From assembly GCA_044344795.1 (NCBI GenBank), contig JBIJCF010000006.1:51380-115379 (forward strand): DNA of 64,000 nucleotides, read 5' to 3'. Origin of the DNA: GCA-2737665 sp044344795. Its GTDB lineage: Bacteria; Bacteroidota; Bacteroidia; Palsa-965. The notes under the pieces are model-generated. The model had not been told where the DNA came from and searched no databases. It saw nothing but the letters and a program-made list of their open reading frames with translations. The position numbers and the translations under genes are program-made. Within the stretch, counting starts at the first letter, position 1; each line of letters starts with the position of its first letter. Below, one piece after another: positions 28,750 to 36,244 of this stretch.

Positions 28750-28864
28750 AGCGGTAAAGAAGGATGCCTGTCGTGTATTGAATAAGTGTAGTTAAACTTC
28801 GAAAATTCGTTTGCGTTTATGGAAATCCATCAAGTGTTGCATCATTACATTAAACGCAATTCGT

Positions 28865-29260
28865 ATGATACACATTCAGCAACCGTGTTCCGCATCATGG
28901 GACAACATGACTCCGGTTAACGGTGGAAGATTCTGCTCGTACTGCAATAAGACGGTGCATGATTTTGCTGCTATGACCACAGCCGAAATTCAAGAAGTGT
29001 TAAAGGTCTCAGCCGGAAATAAATTGTGTGTGCGAGTTAAGGTTATAGCACCGGCTAGACGAACTCCGCGATTGCTCAAGTTTTTGGCGGCAGTGTTGGT
29101 TGTGTTTGGTTTAGGGTTATTTCAATCGTGTTCTCGTCCCCCGGGTGTTTTGGTAATGGGCGGGATGCAGACTGTTGTTGGCGATACAATTCCGACTTCC
29201 GATACTGTTCCTGTTGAACATACACTCGGTGAAATTGAAGCTCCTCCGCATGGTGCATGA
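28865..29260 (+). CDS. Small Cys-motif protein with internal hydrophobic segment
   Basis: About 131 residues from the ATG at 28865 (a longer frame begins at TTG). The N-terminal ~45 residues contain PCSASWDNM, GRFCSYCNKTVHDF and TTAEIQ. I recognise this Cys-rich module from the start of many Bacteroidota TonB-linked proteins; its CxxC may bind metal. A hydrophobic segment LLKFLAAVLVVFGLGLFQSC follows, then a short Pro/Thr tail. It looks like the front half of a larger architecture. The next two genes encode TonB C-terminal domains, which are often fused behind this module. Confidence 0.65.
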   Translation: MIHIQQPCSASWDNMTPVNGGRFCSYCNKTVHDFAAMTTAEIQEVLKVSAGNKLCVRVKVIAPARRTPRLLKFLAAVLVVFGLGLFQSCSRPPGVLVMGGMQTVVGDTIPTSDTVPVEHTLGEIEAPPHGA

Positions 29261-29295
29261 GCGCAGCACCTATATTTGTTGCAAATGACTCCATT

Positions 29296-29763
29296 ATGAT
29301 TCTTCGCCTTATTGCTATTTCTCTTGTTGCACTTATAACGCAAGCAGCTACTTGTAAGAAGTCGGTTTCTAAATCGGATACTGTTGTTGCTGATTCAATA
29401 ACTCCCGTAACTATGGATACTGCATTGCCACAGGATAACCGCAAACATCCGCCCGCTTTACCAATTGAGCCGACCTATCCGGAAGGACGATTGGCGCTGG
29501 AACAGTTTATCGCCAAGAACACCATTTACCCTGAAGCCGCTAAGAAGGCCGGAATAACAGGGCAAGTGATCGTTGGATTTATGGTAAAAAAAGATGGTTC
29601 GTTAAGTGACTTTAAGCTGTGGAAGGGATTAGGCTATGGGTGCGATGAAGAAGCCATGCGCGTTGCCCGTTTGATGCCGAACTGGAAGCCCGGTAAAAAA
29701 GACGGTGTTGACGTGGATATGGAATATCAAATTTATGTCCCGTTCCCGCCGGTTAAAAAATGA
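29296..29763 (+). CDS. TonB C-terminal-domain lipoprotein or exported protein
   Basis: From the ATG at 29296 the product has 155 residues with a signal peptide MILRLIAISLVALITQAATC, plausibly a lipoprotein. A start at 29257 that overlaps the previous stop is possible, but it would bury the signal. Residues ~70-155 form a TonB_C domain: YPEAAKKAGITGQVIVGFMV, DGSLSDFKLWKG, GCDEEAMRVARLMPNWKPG. There is no ExbB/D-interacting transmembrane helix, so it is unlikely to be a classical energy transducer. It overlaps the next, homologous gene by four bases. Confidence 0.8.
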   Translation: MILRLIAISLVALITQAATCKKSVSKSDTVVADSITPVTMDTALPQDNRKHPPALPIEPTYPEGRLALEQFIAKNTIYPEAAKKAGITGQVIVGFMVKKDGSLSDFKLWKGLGYGCDEEAMRVARLMPNWKPGKKDGVDVDMEYQIYVPFPPVKK

Positions 29764-30302
29764 AGAGACGACAGCTGCTATCTTTTATTTGCATCGCATG
29801 GATCTATGCCTGCTCTTCGTCTGAAACGCCCGATACAGTAGTGTATCAAGAGCATTTTTCCAACGAAAGTCCTCAATTAGAGTTAACATTTTTAACCGAT
29901 ACGTTTAAAGTTCGCAGACGTACGGGCAGCGCAGTTGTTTCATTAGATACTTTTCGAACAACGCCGCCAACAACGGTTTCAGGGAATGAAGTCATCGAGA
30001 TACAGCCGGATGTACCACCTCAGTTTAACGGGGGCGATGCGGCATTGAGAGCTTATCTGAAAAAGAAATGCGTTTATCCTTTGGTTGCTTTCCAGAATGA
30101 AGTTTCGGGTGTAGTTACGATTAGCTTCCGGATTTGTGCTGATGGGTCTATTGAAGGCATCAAAGTCAAGCGCTCTGTGGGTTTCGGCTGTGATGAAATG
30201 GCCGTAGATGTGGTAAAAAATATGCCGAATTGGATTCCCGGAACTAAAAGCGGAAAAAATGTTAAATGTCCTGTCGCGCTGGATGTGCCATGTGGTCGTT
30301 AG
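29760..30302 (+). CDS. TonB C-terminal-domain lipoprotein (paralogue of the preceding gene)
   Basis: A 180-residue predicted lipoprotein with lipobox IYAC (Cys18). The TonB_C domain (~90-178) has PPQFNGGDAALRAYL, YPLVAFQNEVSGVVTISF, DGSIEGIKVKRS and GCDEMAVDVVKNMPNWIPG. These match the preceding product motif by motif, so the two are tandem duplicates. Translation is coupled by an ATGA overlap. The role is unknown; such TonB_C lipoproteins without a membrane helix are frequent in Bacteroidota. Confidence 0.82.
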   Translation: MKRRQLLSFICIAWIYACSSSETPDTVVYQEHFSNESPQLELTFLTDTFKVRRRTGSAVVSLDTFRTTPPTTVSGNEVIEIQPDVPPQFNGGDAALRAYLKKKCVYPLVAFQNEVSGVVTISFRICADGSIEGIKVKRSVGFGCDEMAVDVVKNMPNWIPGTKSGKNVKCPVALDVPCGR

Positions 30303-30315
30303 TGAGGTACTTTGC

Positions 30316-30323
30316 TATCTTTG
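30316..30323 (+). promoter_or_regulatory. Candidate -7 element for the OmpH-like gene
   Basis: TATCTTTG matches TAnnTTTG and lies 23 bases before the GTG start at 30347. No -33 TTTG was found at the usual distance. Confidence 0.4.
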
Positions 30324-30346
30324 CCTAGTAACTAATCAGCATAACA

Positions 30347-30982
30347 GTGAATAATAGATTTTCAGTCGTTCTAAACGTCGTATTGGTGATTGCGGTGATC
30401 GTATTGTTCGTCCTTCACTTTTCATCAAAACCTAATGAAGGTGCTGTTGCAGGAACTAAGGATTCTGTAAAGCAATTGACGTTCGAAATTCCAAAGAATT
30501 TGCACGGTGCACGCGTATTGTATATCAATGTGGATTCGTTGGATACGCAATATGAAGCCTTCACCGATTTGAGCAAGGAAACTTCATCCAGCTATAAGTA
30601 TAAGTTGACACAATACCAGAACAAAGGAGTGGAGTTGCAGCAGCGTTATGCTGCACTTCAGGAAAAAGTGCAAATGGGAACCATTTCCGCTGACGAAGCA
30701 GCAAAAGAAGAGGCAGCGATTAATAAAGGTATGGACGATTTGAAGCGCATGGAAACCGAATTGCAGTTGATGGAAACGAATGCGATGAAGAAAAATCAGA
30801 TTATTACTGAAGAAATTTCAAAGTACTTCAAGTCTTACGCACAGCAAAAAGGAATTGACTTTATTTTGGGTTATGGAGGAAGTAGCACGGTGTTGTATGC
30901 AACAGACAGCCTGGATGTGACCATGGAAATTGTAACGGCGTTGAACGCTGAATACCGTGCGAACAAAGCGACAAAGAAGTAA
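30347..30982 (+). CDS. OmpH/Skp-like periplasmic chaperone
   Basis: A 211-residue protein starting at GTG. The N-terminal hydrophobic segment (residues ~6-24) acts as signal or anchor. The opening strand ARVLYINVDSLDTQYEAF is the conserved OmpH start. A long Glu/Lys/Gln-rich coiled coil follows (~75-145), and the C-terminal strand is GIDFILGYGGSSTVLYAT. Skp-type trimers hold unfolded outer-membrane proteins in the periplasm. A terminator lies 19 bases after the stop. Confidence 0.88.
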   Translation: MNNRFSVVLNVVLVIAVIVLFVLHFSSKPNEGAVAGTKDSVKQLTFEIPKNLHGARVLYINVDSLDTQYEAFTDLSKETSSSYKYKLTQYQNKGVELQQRYAALQEKVQMGTISADEAAKEEAAINKGMDDLKRMETELQLMETNAMKKNQIITEEISKYFKSYAQQKGIDFILGYGGSSTVLYATDSLDVTMEIVTALNAEYRANKATKK

Positions 30983-31000
30983 TTAGTTTTTAACAAGTTT

Positions 31001-31040
31001 TCATCCTGTCGGGTTCTGCTCGGCAGGATTTCTTTTTTTT
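31001..31040 (+). terminator. Rho-independent terminator
   Basis: ATCCTGTCG pairs with CGGCAGGAT (one G-U) around a loop of nine bases, followed by TTCTTTTTTTT. It ends the OmpH-like transcript. Confidence 0.8.
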
Positions 31041-31062
31041 GATCTACACAAAATCACGGATC

Positions 31063-31488
31063 ATGGAAAATGGCAACGAAGTACTAATTCATAAAATTAA
31101 AAAGGTTGAAGAGTTTCATGAAGTCTTCATGATTGGCAATCGGCATACTCCAACCGGTAATGTTTCGCAAGATGAAGCCCTGTTACGGTACAACTTGCTG
31201 AAAGAAGAAAATGAAGAGTACCTTGAGGCTTGTCAACGCGGAGACATTGTCGAGATTGCTGATGCTTTAGGAGATATTTTATATATCGCATTCGGGACCA
31301 TTTTGCGACATGGATTGCAATACAAAATTGAAGAAGTGTTCGATGAAATTCATCGCAGCAACATGTCGAAACTGGACAAAGACGGGAAACCTATTTTCCG
31401 TGAAGACGGCAAAGTGTTGAAGAGTGAATTTTACTTTCGTCCGAATATTGCGGCGTTATTAAAACACGAAGAACAAGAATTGAAATAG
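31063..31488 (+). CDS. MazG-like nucleoside triphosphate pyrophosphohydrolase
   Basis: About 141 residues from the ATG at 31063 (a longer frame starts at TTG). The all-alpha NTP-PPase core is visible: LLKEENEEYLEACQRGD with the EExxE metal ligands, and EIADALGDILYIAFG with the ExxD pair. A C-terminal extension contains DGKPIFREDGKVLKSEFY. Such enzymes hydrolyse NTPs or related phosphates to the monophosphate and pyrophosphate, in house-cleaning or nucleotide metabolism. It is a single gene that ends next to the convergent LysE gene. Confidence 0.85.
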   Translation: MENGNEVLIHKIKKVEEFHEVFMIGNRHTPTGNVSQDEALLRYNLLKEENEEYLEACQRGDIVEIADALGDILYIAFGTILRHGLQYKIEEVFDEIHRSNMSKLDKDGKPIFREDGKVLKSEFYFRPNIAALLKHEEQELK

Positions 31489-31489
31489 A

Positions 31490-32155
31490 TTATTGTCCCG
31501 CCTGCAACCAGGGCTGCTCCACAAAAAGTCGCACAATAACGACAACACCGGAAATGATAAATATTATTCCGGCAGCGACATTGATTTTGTGAATCACTAC
31601 ATCGTTGAGGTAAGTTTTAATTTTACCTGCGGCTAATGCTTTAATTGTATCTGTTCCGAATAAAGTGAGCAAAGCTGATGTGAAAAAAGTAATCATCAAT
31701 ACGCCATCACCGTTAAACTTGGAAGAAGAAAAACTAATCGCACCGATCCACATCAGAATGATTAATGGATTGACCAGATTCATAAAGAATCCTTTCAGTG
31801 CAATACCACCCACTTTTACTTGTCCGTTTTTAATTACAACAACGGTATCGCCTTCTGAAACGGGTACGGGCTGCGGTACTTTTTTCAGCACTTGATAGAC
31901 GCCATACGTAATCAGTAATCCGCCTCCTAAGATTCCAACAGGCAATGCGTATTTCTGATCTAGTAACCATCCCGACATCCCGAAGTAAGCTAACGCCAAA
32001 TAAATTAAATCGCTGGCGATAACACCTATGGACATGGCGATACCGGCTTTATATCCAAATCGTAAACTCGATTGTATCAACGCAAAGAATGCCGGACCCA
32101 GTGAAAAACACAGGGCTAATCCGAAAAGCATTCCATGACCGATTGCGCCGAACAT
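31490..32155 (-). CDS. LysE family translocator
   Basis: A 221-residue inner-membrane protein with about six hydrophobic segments. It starts with the family pattern GLALCFSLGPAFFALIQSS and has NLVNPLIILMWIGA in the second half. Members export amino acids such as lysine, threonine or homoserine lactone; the substrate is not indicated here. It starts 3 bases after the GH3-like gene stop on the same strand, so the two are likely co-transcribed. Confidence 0.88.
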   Translation of the reverse strand: MFGAIGHGMLFGLALCFSLGPAFFALIQSSLRFGYKAGIAMSIGVIASDLIYLALAYFGMSGWLLDQKYALPVGILGGGLLITYGVYQVLKKVPQPVPVSEGDTVVVIKNGQVKVGGIALKGFFMNLVNPLIILMWIGAISFSSSKFNGDGVLMITFFTSALLTLFGTDTIKALAAGKIKTYLNDVVIHKINVAAGIIFIISGVVVIVRLFVEQPWLQAGQ

Positions 32156-32158
32156 TAA

Positions 32159-33694
32159 TTATACGTTTTGATACGATTTAAGATGTTGCTTCCAGCTTTC
32201 CAAACGTTCATCTTTGATAACACGCGGGAACTTGCTCTGGCCGCCAATTTTTCCGTTCTTTTCCATCCACGCATAAAACACGTCAATAGGAAGAACTTCT
32301 ACAATGACTTCTTTTAGAGCAGCACTTCGTTCAACACGGTAATCATCGTTCAGGTTTTTCAAATGATTATCCAAACAATTGCGGAAGGCTTGTGCATCAA
32401 CGGGTTTATTGGTGCCGACATACCAGTGATGAGCGAATAAATTTTCGTAGTTGATTCCGGCAACCGTAAACTCATTAATCGTCACGTTAAACTCATCTGC
32501 GCAAAGATCAATGGCTCTGTTCATGTTATCCTGAGACAAGTGTTCGCCACACAAACTCAGGAATTGTTTCGTTCTGCCCGTAATGATAATCTCCTGGCGT
32601 TCTAAATTGGTAAAACGAATAGTGTCACCAACAAGATAACGCCACGCACCGGAGCACGTACTGATTAACATAGCATATTCTGTATGCTCATCCACTTCAT
32701 TAATGGTGAACGTTACAGGATTAGCTTTCATCTGCCCGTCGCTGTCGAAGTTGTCGGCGTTAAATGGAACGAACTCGAAAAATATACCGTTGTTTAATTG
32801 CAACCGCTGACCTTCTGAATCCGGGCGATCCTGAAACGCAAAAAATCCTTCCGATGCTAAATAGGTTTCCAGATAATGAATCGGTTGCCCGAGTAATTTA
32901 TCAAATCCTTTGCGATACGGCTTTAGTGAAACACCACCCCAAACATAAATTTTGAGATTGGGCCAGATTTCATGTATGTGTTTAACGTTGTAATATTTGA
33001 TGATACGTTCAAACAAAATCTGAATCCACGCCGGCACGCCGCACACCACACCAATATCCCAGTTCTTAGCATTCTTGGTAAGTTCATCCAGCTTGGTGTT
33101 CCAGTCGCGTTCTTTCGCAATACGATCACCGGGCTTATAAAAGTGTTGAAACCAAAATGGAATGTTTCCTGTAGTAATTCCGCTCAAATCACCGGAATAG
33201 TATGTGCCGTTGTAATTTAGGTGTGTGCTTCCGCCGATCATCAATATTCCTTTCTGAAAGAAATCGGTGGGCAAATCGTAACGATGAAGCGCCATGATTT
33301 GACGAATACTGGCCATACGAATGGCTTTCAGCATCTCTTTCGTAACAGGAATATGTTTGGATGATGCCTCAGAAGTTCCAGAGCTTAATGCAAAATATTT
33401 GGTTTGCCCCGGCCAAGTAACATAGCCTTCACCATTCAAACTTCTATACCACCATTTACGAAACATGCTGTTATAGTCATGCGTTTGTACGGTGCGTTGA
33501 AACGATTCTACAGGGTCTTTCTCGGTTAGCAGTTTGGTAAAGTTGTAGTGTTCTCCAATTGCTGTAAACTCCGCTTTACTCAGTAATTTTTTTAATGTTT
33601 TAACCTGAAGGTTATAGGCATCTTTCTTCCGTAAGCGCGGAATTTTATTATTCAGTTCTATGGTTTTTTTAAGAATTGAACCAATGATGGCCAT
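32159..33694 (-). CDS. GH3-like acyl-acid amido synthetase family protein
   Basis: A 511-residue adenylate-forming protein of the GH3 auxin-responsive family. The ATP-binding signature is SSGTSEASSKHIPVT, followed by IGGSTHLN and the YLASEGFFA block; the C-terminal part has SLCGEHLSQDNM. In plants GH3 enzymes conjugate amino acids to hormones. The bacterial homologues, common in Bacteroidota, have no assigned substrate. It lies between a small lipoprotein gene and the LysE exporter. Confidence 0.88.
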   Translation of the reverse strand: MAIIGSILKKTIELNNKIPRLRKKDAYNLQVKTLKKLLSKAEFTAIGEHYNFTKLLTEKDPVESFQRTVQTHDYNSMFRKWWYRSLNGEGYVTWPGQTKYFALSSGTSEASSKHIPVTKEMLKAIRMASIRQIMALHRYDLPTDFFQKGILMIGGSTHLNYNGTYYSGDLSGITTGNIPFWFQHFYKPGDRIAKERDWNTKLDELTKNAKNWDIGVVCGVPAWIQILFERIIKYYNVKHIHEIWPNLKIYVWGGVSLKPYRKGFDKLLGQPIHYLETYLASEGFFAFQDRPDSEGQRLQLNNGIFFEFVPFNADNFDSDGQMKANPVTFTINEVDEHTEYAMLISTCSGAWRYLVGDTIRFTNLERQEIIITGRTKQFLSLCGEHLSQDNMNRAIDLCADEFNVTINEFTVAGINYENLFAHHWYVGTNKPVDAQAFRNCLDNHLKNLNDDYRVERSAALKEVIVEVLPIDVFYAWMEKNGKIGGQSKFPRVIKDERLESWKQHLKSYQNV

Positions 33695-33705
33695 AGTTTA
33701 TAATC

Positions 33706-34551
33706 TTAACGGGTAGGAATAAAACGCTTACGTGTGATCGCTGTTTCGCGTGCAATACGACTTACTTGCAAAGGACTAAGCGATTCGCCCTTCGGATAAA
33801 TTGTTGCCAGCGCATTCATGTCACGAGCCAGTTGCGAGCATGTACTGTCGTCCGGAAATAATTGCAATAAGCCGGTGAGTTGTTCCATATATAAACGTTG
33901 TTCCTCCATAATTTCGTACAACGTAGAATTCTTGTCATCTTTTTCTGTGGAGTCAATCATGGTTGCAGTCAGGTACAAGCTTTCCAACCAACCTCCCGAA
34001 AGCACTAGTGATGCAAGTGCCAATCGATCGTTAGAAATAAGCGTGGTGTCAGCCCGCATGTAGGAACTGAAAACCAGTTTCTGCAATGAATCTTGATTGT
34101 TACGATTGTTGTCAAAACGCTTCATGGTTGTTTCGTCGAATGCATTCGGCACAACAATCGCATCTGCCAGTACTCTCACACTTTTCAAGTATGGACCGGA
34201 ATCAGCAAGCCGCGATTGTGTAATCAGCAAAGCCATATCAGCACCATAAATCCCCAAATTTAATGCCTGCAAATTCGGGTCGGTTATTTGTCCTACCTGA
34301 GCAGTATTACTTAGGATGTCAGCGTTGAAAACCACTTTGGAATTCGAAAGTTTATTCAGGATATCAAATGGAACCGGTATGGTACTAACGAATTGTTTAA
34401 TTCTTTCCCGCACGCTATCGTTCATGACATTATGCACTAACGTATCGCTGTTGGATATAGAATCCATTCGTTGATCCGGCTCGCCCGAGCTGCAGGAAGC
34501 TAATAACGAAGTAATGATAATCCAAACGAATAGGGGGAATCTGGTTTTCAT
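33706..34551 (-). CDS. Lipoprotein of unknown function
   Basis: A 281-residue predicted lipoprotein with lipobox LASC (Cys20). The mature part is mostly helical, with Asn/Ser/Leu/Asp-rich helices (VPFDILNKLSNSKVVFNADI, LGIYGADMALLITQ, MEEQRLYMEQLTGLL). I recognise no domain by name. Its start codon shares one base with the stop of the M42 peptidase gene. The block M42, lipoprotein, GH3, LysE may be one leftward operon. Confidence 0.75.
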   Translation of the reverse strand: MKTRFPLFVWIIITSLLASCSSGEPDQRMDSISNSDTLVHNVMNDSVRERIKQFVSTIPVPFDILNKLSNSKVVFNADILSNTAQVGQITDPNLQALNLGIYGADMALLITQSRLADSGPYLKSVRVLADAIVVPNAFDETTMKRFDNNRNNQDSLQKLVFSSYMRADTTLISNDRLALASLVLSGGWLESLYLTATMIDSTEKDDKNSTLYEIMEEQRLYMEQLTGLLQLFPDDSTCSQLARDMNALATIYPKGESLSPLQVSRIARETAITRKRFIPTR

Positions 34552-35660
34552 TAGCGAATGTATCTGAAGTCATGATTATTCTTGATGTTCTTCAAACTTT
34601 CAACGATGAGTTGAATAACGTGTTCCACATCATCTTTGTGCACACTTTCAACAGTAGTATGCATGTAACGAAGCGGCAAGGAAATTAATGCGGAAGGAAT
34701 TCCACCGGTTGAATACGCAAAGGCATCCGTGTCTGTCCCCGTAGAGCGCGATGCAGCTTCACGCTGAAAAGGGATTTTATTTTTTTCGGCAGTGTTGATG
34801 ATTAAATCGAGCAGGTTATTGTGAACTGCCGGACCGTACGTTAACGAAGGACCTTTGCCGCAAGAAACATCACCTTGCGCAATTTTATTCATCATCGGGG
34901 TTTGAGTGTCGTGTGTTACATCAGTAACGATAGCCACATTTGCACGAATTGACTCGGTAATCATTTCGGCACCGCGCAAACCTACTTCTTCCTGAACAGC
35001 GTTAACGATGTACAAGCCATAGGGAAGTTTGGTACGACTTTGCTTCAGCAAGCGTGCTACCTGCGCAATGATAAATCCTCCGATTCGGTTATCCAACGCA
35101 CGACCGGTGTAGTAGCGATCATTCAACACTATGAATTCATCTTCGTAGGTAACTACACAGCCAACGTGTACCCCAAGTTCAGCAACCTCCTTGTCGGACG
35201 TACAACCCAGGTCAAGGAAAATATTTTTCAATGTTGGAGTTTCTTCTTTACCCGGCTCACGCACGTGAATGGCAGGCCAACCGAAAACGGCTTTCACTAT
35301 GCCTTTTTTAGTGTGAACGTTTACACGCTTGGAAGGTGCGATCTGATGATCAGAACCTCCATTGCGACGTAAATACACAAATCCATCTTTGGTGATATAA
35401 TGTACAAACCAGGAAATTTCATCGGCGTGCGCTTCGATTACAACTTTATATTTCGCTGTAGGATTGATAACACCTACCACGTTACCGTAATTATCGGTCA
35501 TGTATTCATCAACATACGGACGAATGTAGTCGAGCCACATTTGTTGTCCTTTGCTCTCGAAACCTGTTGGTGATGGGTTATTGATATATCTGGTCAGGAA
35601 TTCCAGTTCGGCTTTACCGACGATACCTGCTTTGCTCGCTTTTTTCTTCACTTTAACCAT
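34551..35660 (-). CDS. M42 family aminopeptidase
   Basis: A 369-residue cytosolic metallopeptidase of the glutamyl aminopeptidase/TET type. Ligand motifs are IEAHADEI (His and Asp), GRALDNRIGG (bridging Asp), VQEEVGLRGAE (catalytic Glu pair) and VTDVTHDTQTP; the last His is in RYMHTTVESVHKDD. An inserted PDZ-like domain lies around residues 85-180, typical of the family. The family forms dodecameric shells that trim peptides. It is the first gene of the leftward block and diverges from the small lipoprotein at 35776. Confidence 0.92.
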   Translation of the reverse strand: MVKVKKKASKAGIVGKAELEFLTRYINNPSPTGFESKGQQMWLDYIRPYVDEYMTDNYGNVVGVINPTAKYKVVIEAHADEISWFVHYITKDGFVYLRRNGGSDHQIAPSKRVNVHTKKGIVKAVFGWPAIHVREPGKEETPTLKNIFLDLGCTSDKEVAELGVHVGCVVTYEDEFIVLNDRYYTGRALDNRIGGFIIAQVARLLKQSRTKLPYGLYIVNAVQEEVGLRGAEMITESIRANVAIVTDVTHDTQTPMMNKIAQGDVSCGKGPSLTYGPAVHNNLLDLIINTAEKNKIPFQREAASRSTGTDTDAFAYSTGGIPSALISLPLRYMHTTVESVHKDDVEHVIQLIVESLKNIKNNHDFRYIR

Positions 35661-35775
35661 AACATTTCAATTTTTGCTAAGTTAAGCAATGCCGTTAATT
35701 TTTGCCGATTTTGTTTAATTATTGCCCTTAATTAACTGTTGGTTGTGCAAGCCGATGTTAATACTAAATTAGCGT

Positions 35776-36213
35776 ATGAATAAACTCATTTCGTTCGCGC
35801 TTGTTTTCGTTTTAGGGCTTGCTGTTATTGGATGCAAAGGAAAGAAGGGCGCAACAGGTGATTCTGCGCAATTGGCACTGCCTAAAGTGATAGTTGATTC
35901 TACCTACAAAGCAGGTTTAAATACCATCACGATTGATAGCAGCAGCATTTCCGGTAACACGTTACGTTTGTACGTAAATTATTCGGGCGGGTGCAAAAAG
36001 CACGATATCGATTTAATTTGGACCGGAATTATGGCGAAATCGTTACCCCCACAATTGCCCATGACATTGCGTCATAACAACCACGGCGATGCTTGTCGTC
36101 AGGTGGTGAGTGAGTTTCGCGAATTTGATTTATCACCATTAAAATCGAACGGATACAAAACGATGGTATTGAATATTCAGGGTCATCGTGTAACCTATCA
36201 ACCAACACCTTAA
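35776..36213 (+). CDS. Small lipoprotein of unknown function
   Basis: A 145-residue product with lipobox VIGC (Cys20) followed by GKKG, so probably lipidated. The mature part has strands and two further cysteines (GGCKKHDIDLIW and HGDACRQVV) that could form a disulfide. No family is recognised. It is followed after 31 bases by the secreted protease gene on the same strand, so co-expression is possible. The 115-base gap before it shows no strong promoter match. Confidence 0.7.
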   Translation: MNKLISFALVFVLGLAVIGCKGKKGATGDSAQLALPKVIVDSTYKAGLNTITIDSSSISGNTLRLYVNYSGGCKKHDIDLIWTGIMAKSLPPQLPMTLRHNNHGDACRQVVSEFREFDLSPLKSNGYKTMVLNIQGHRVTYQPTP

Positions 36214-36244
36214 CAATTCGCTTTTCAACACTAGAATTCAACAC

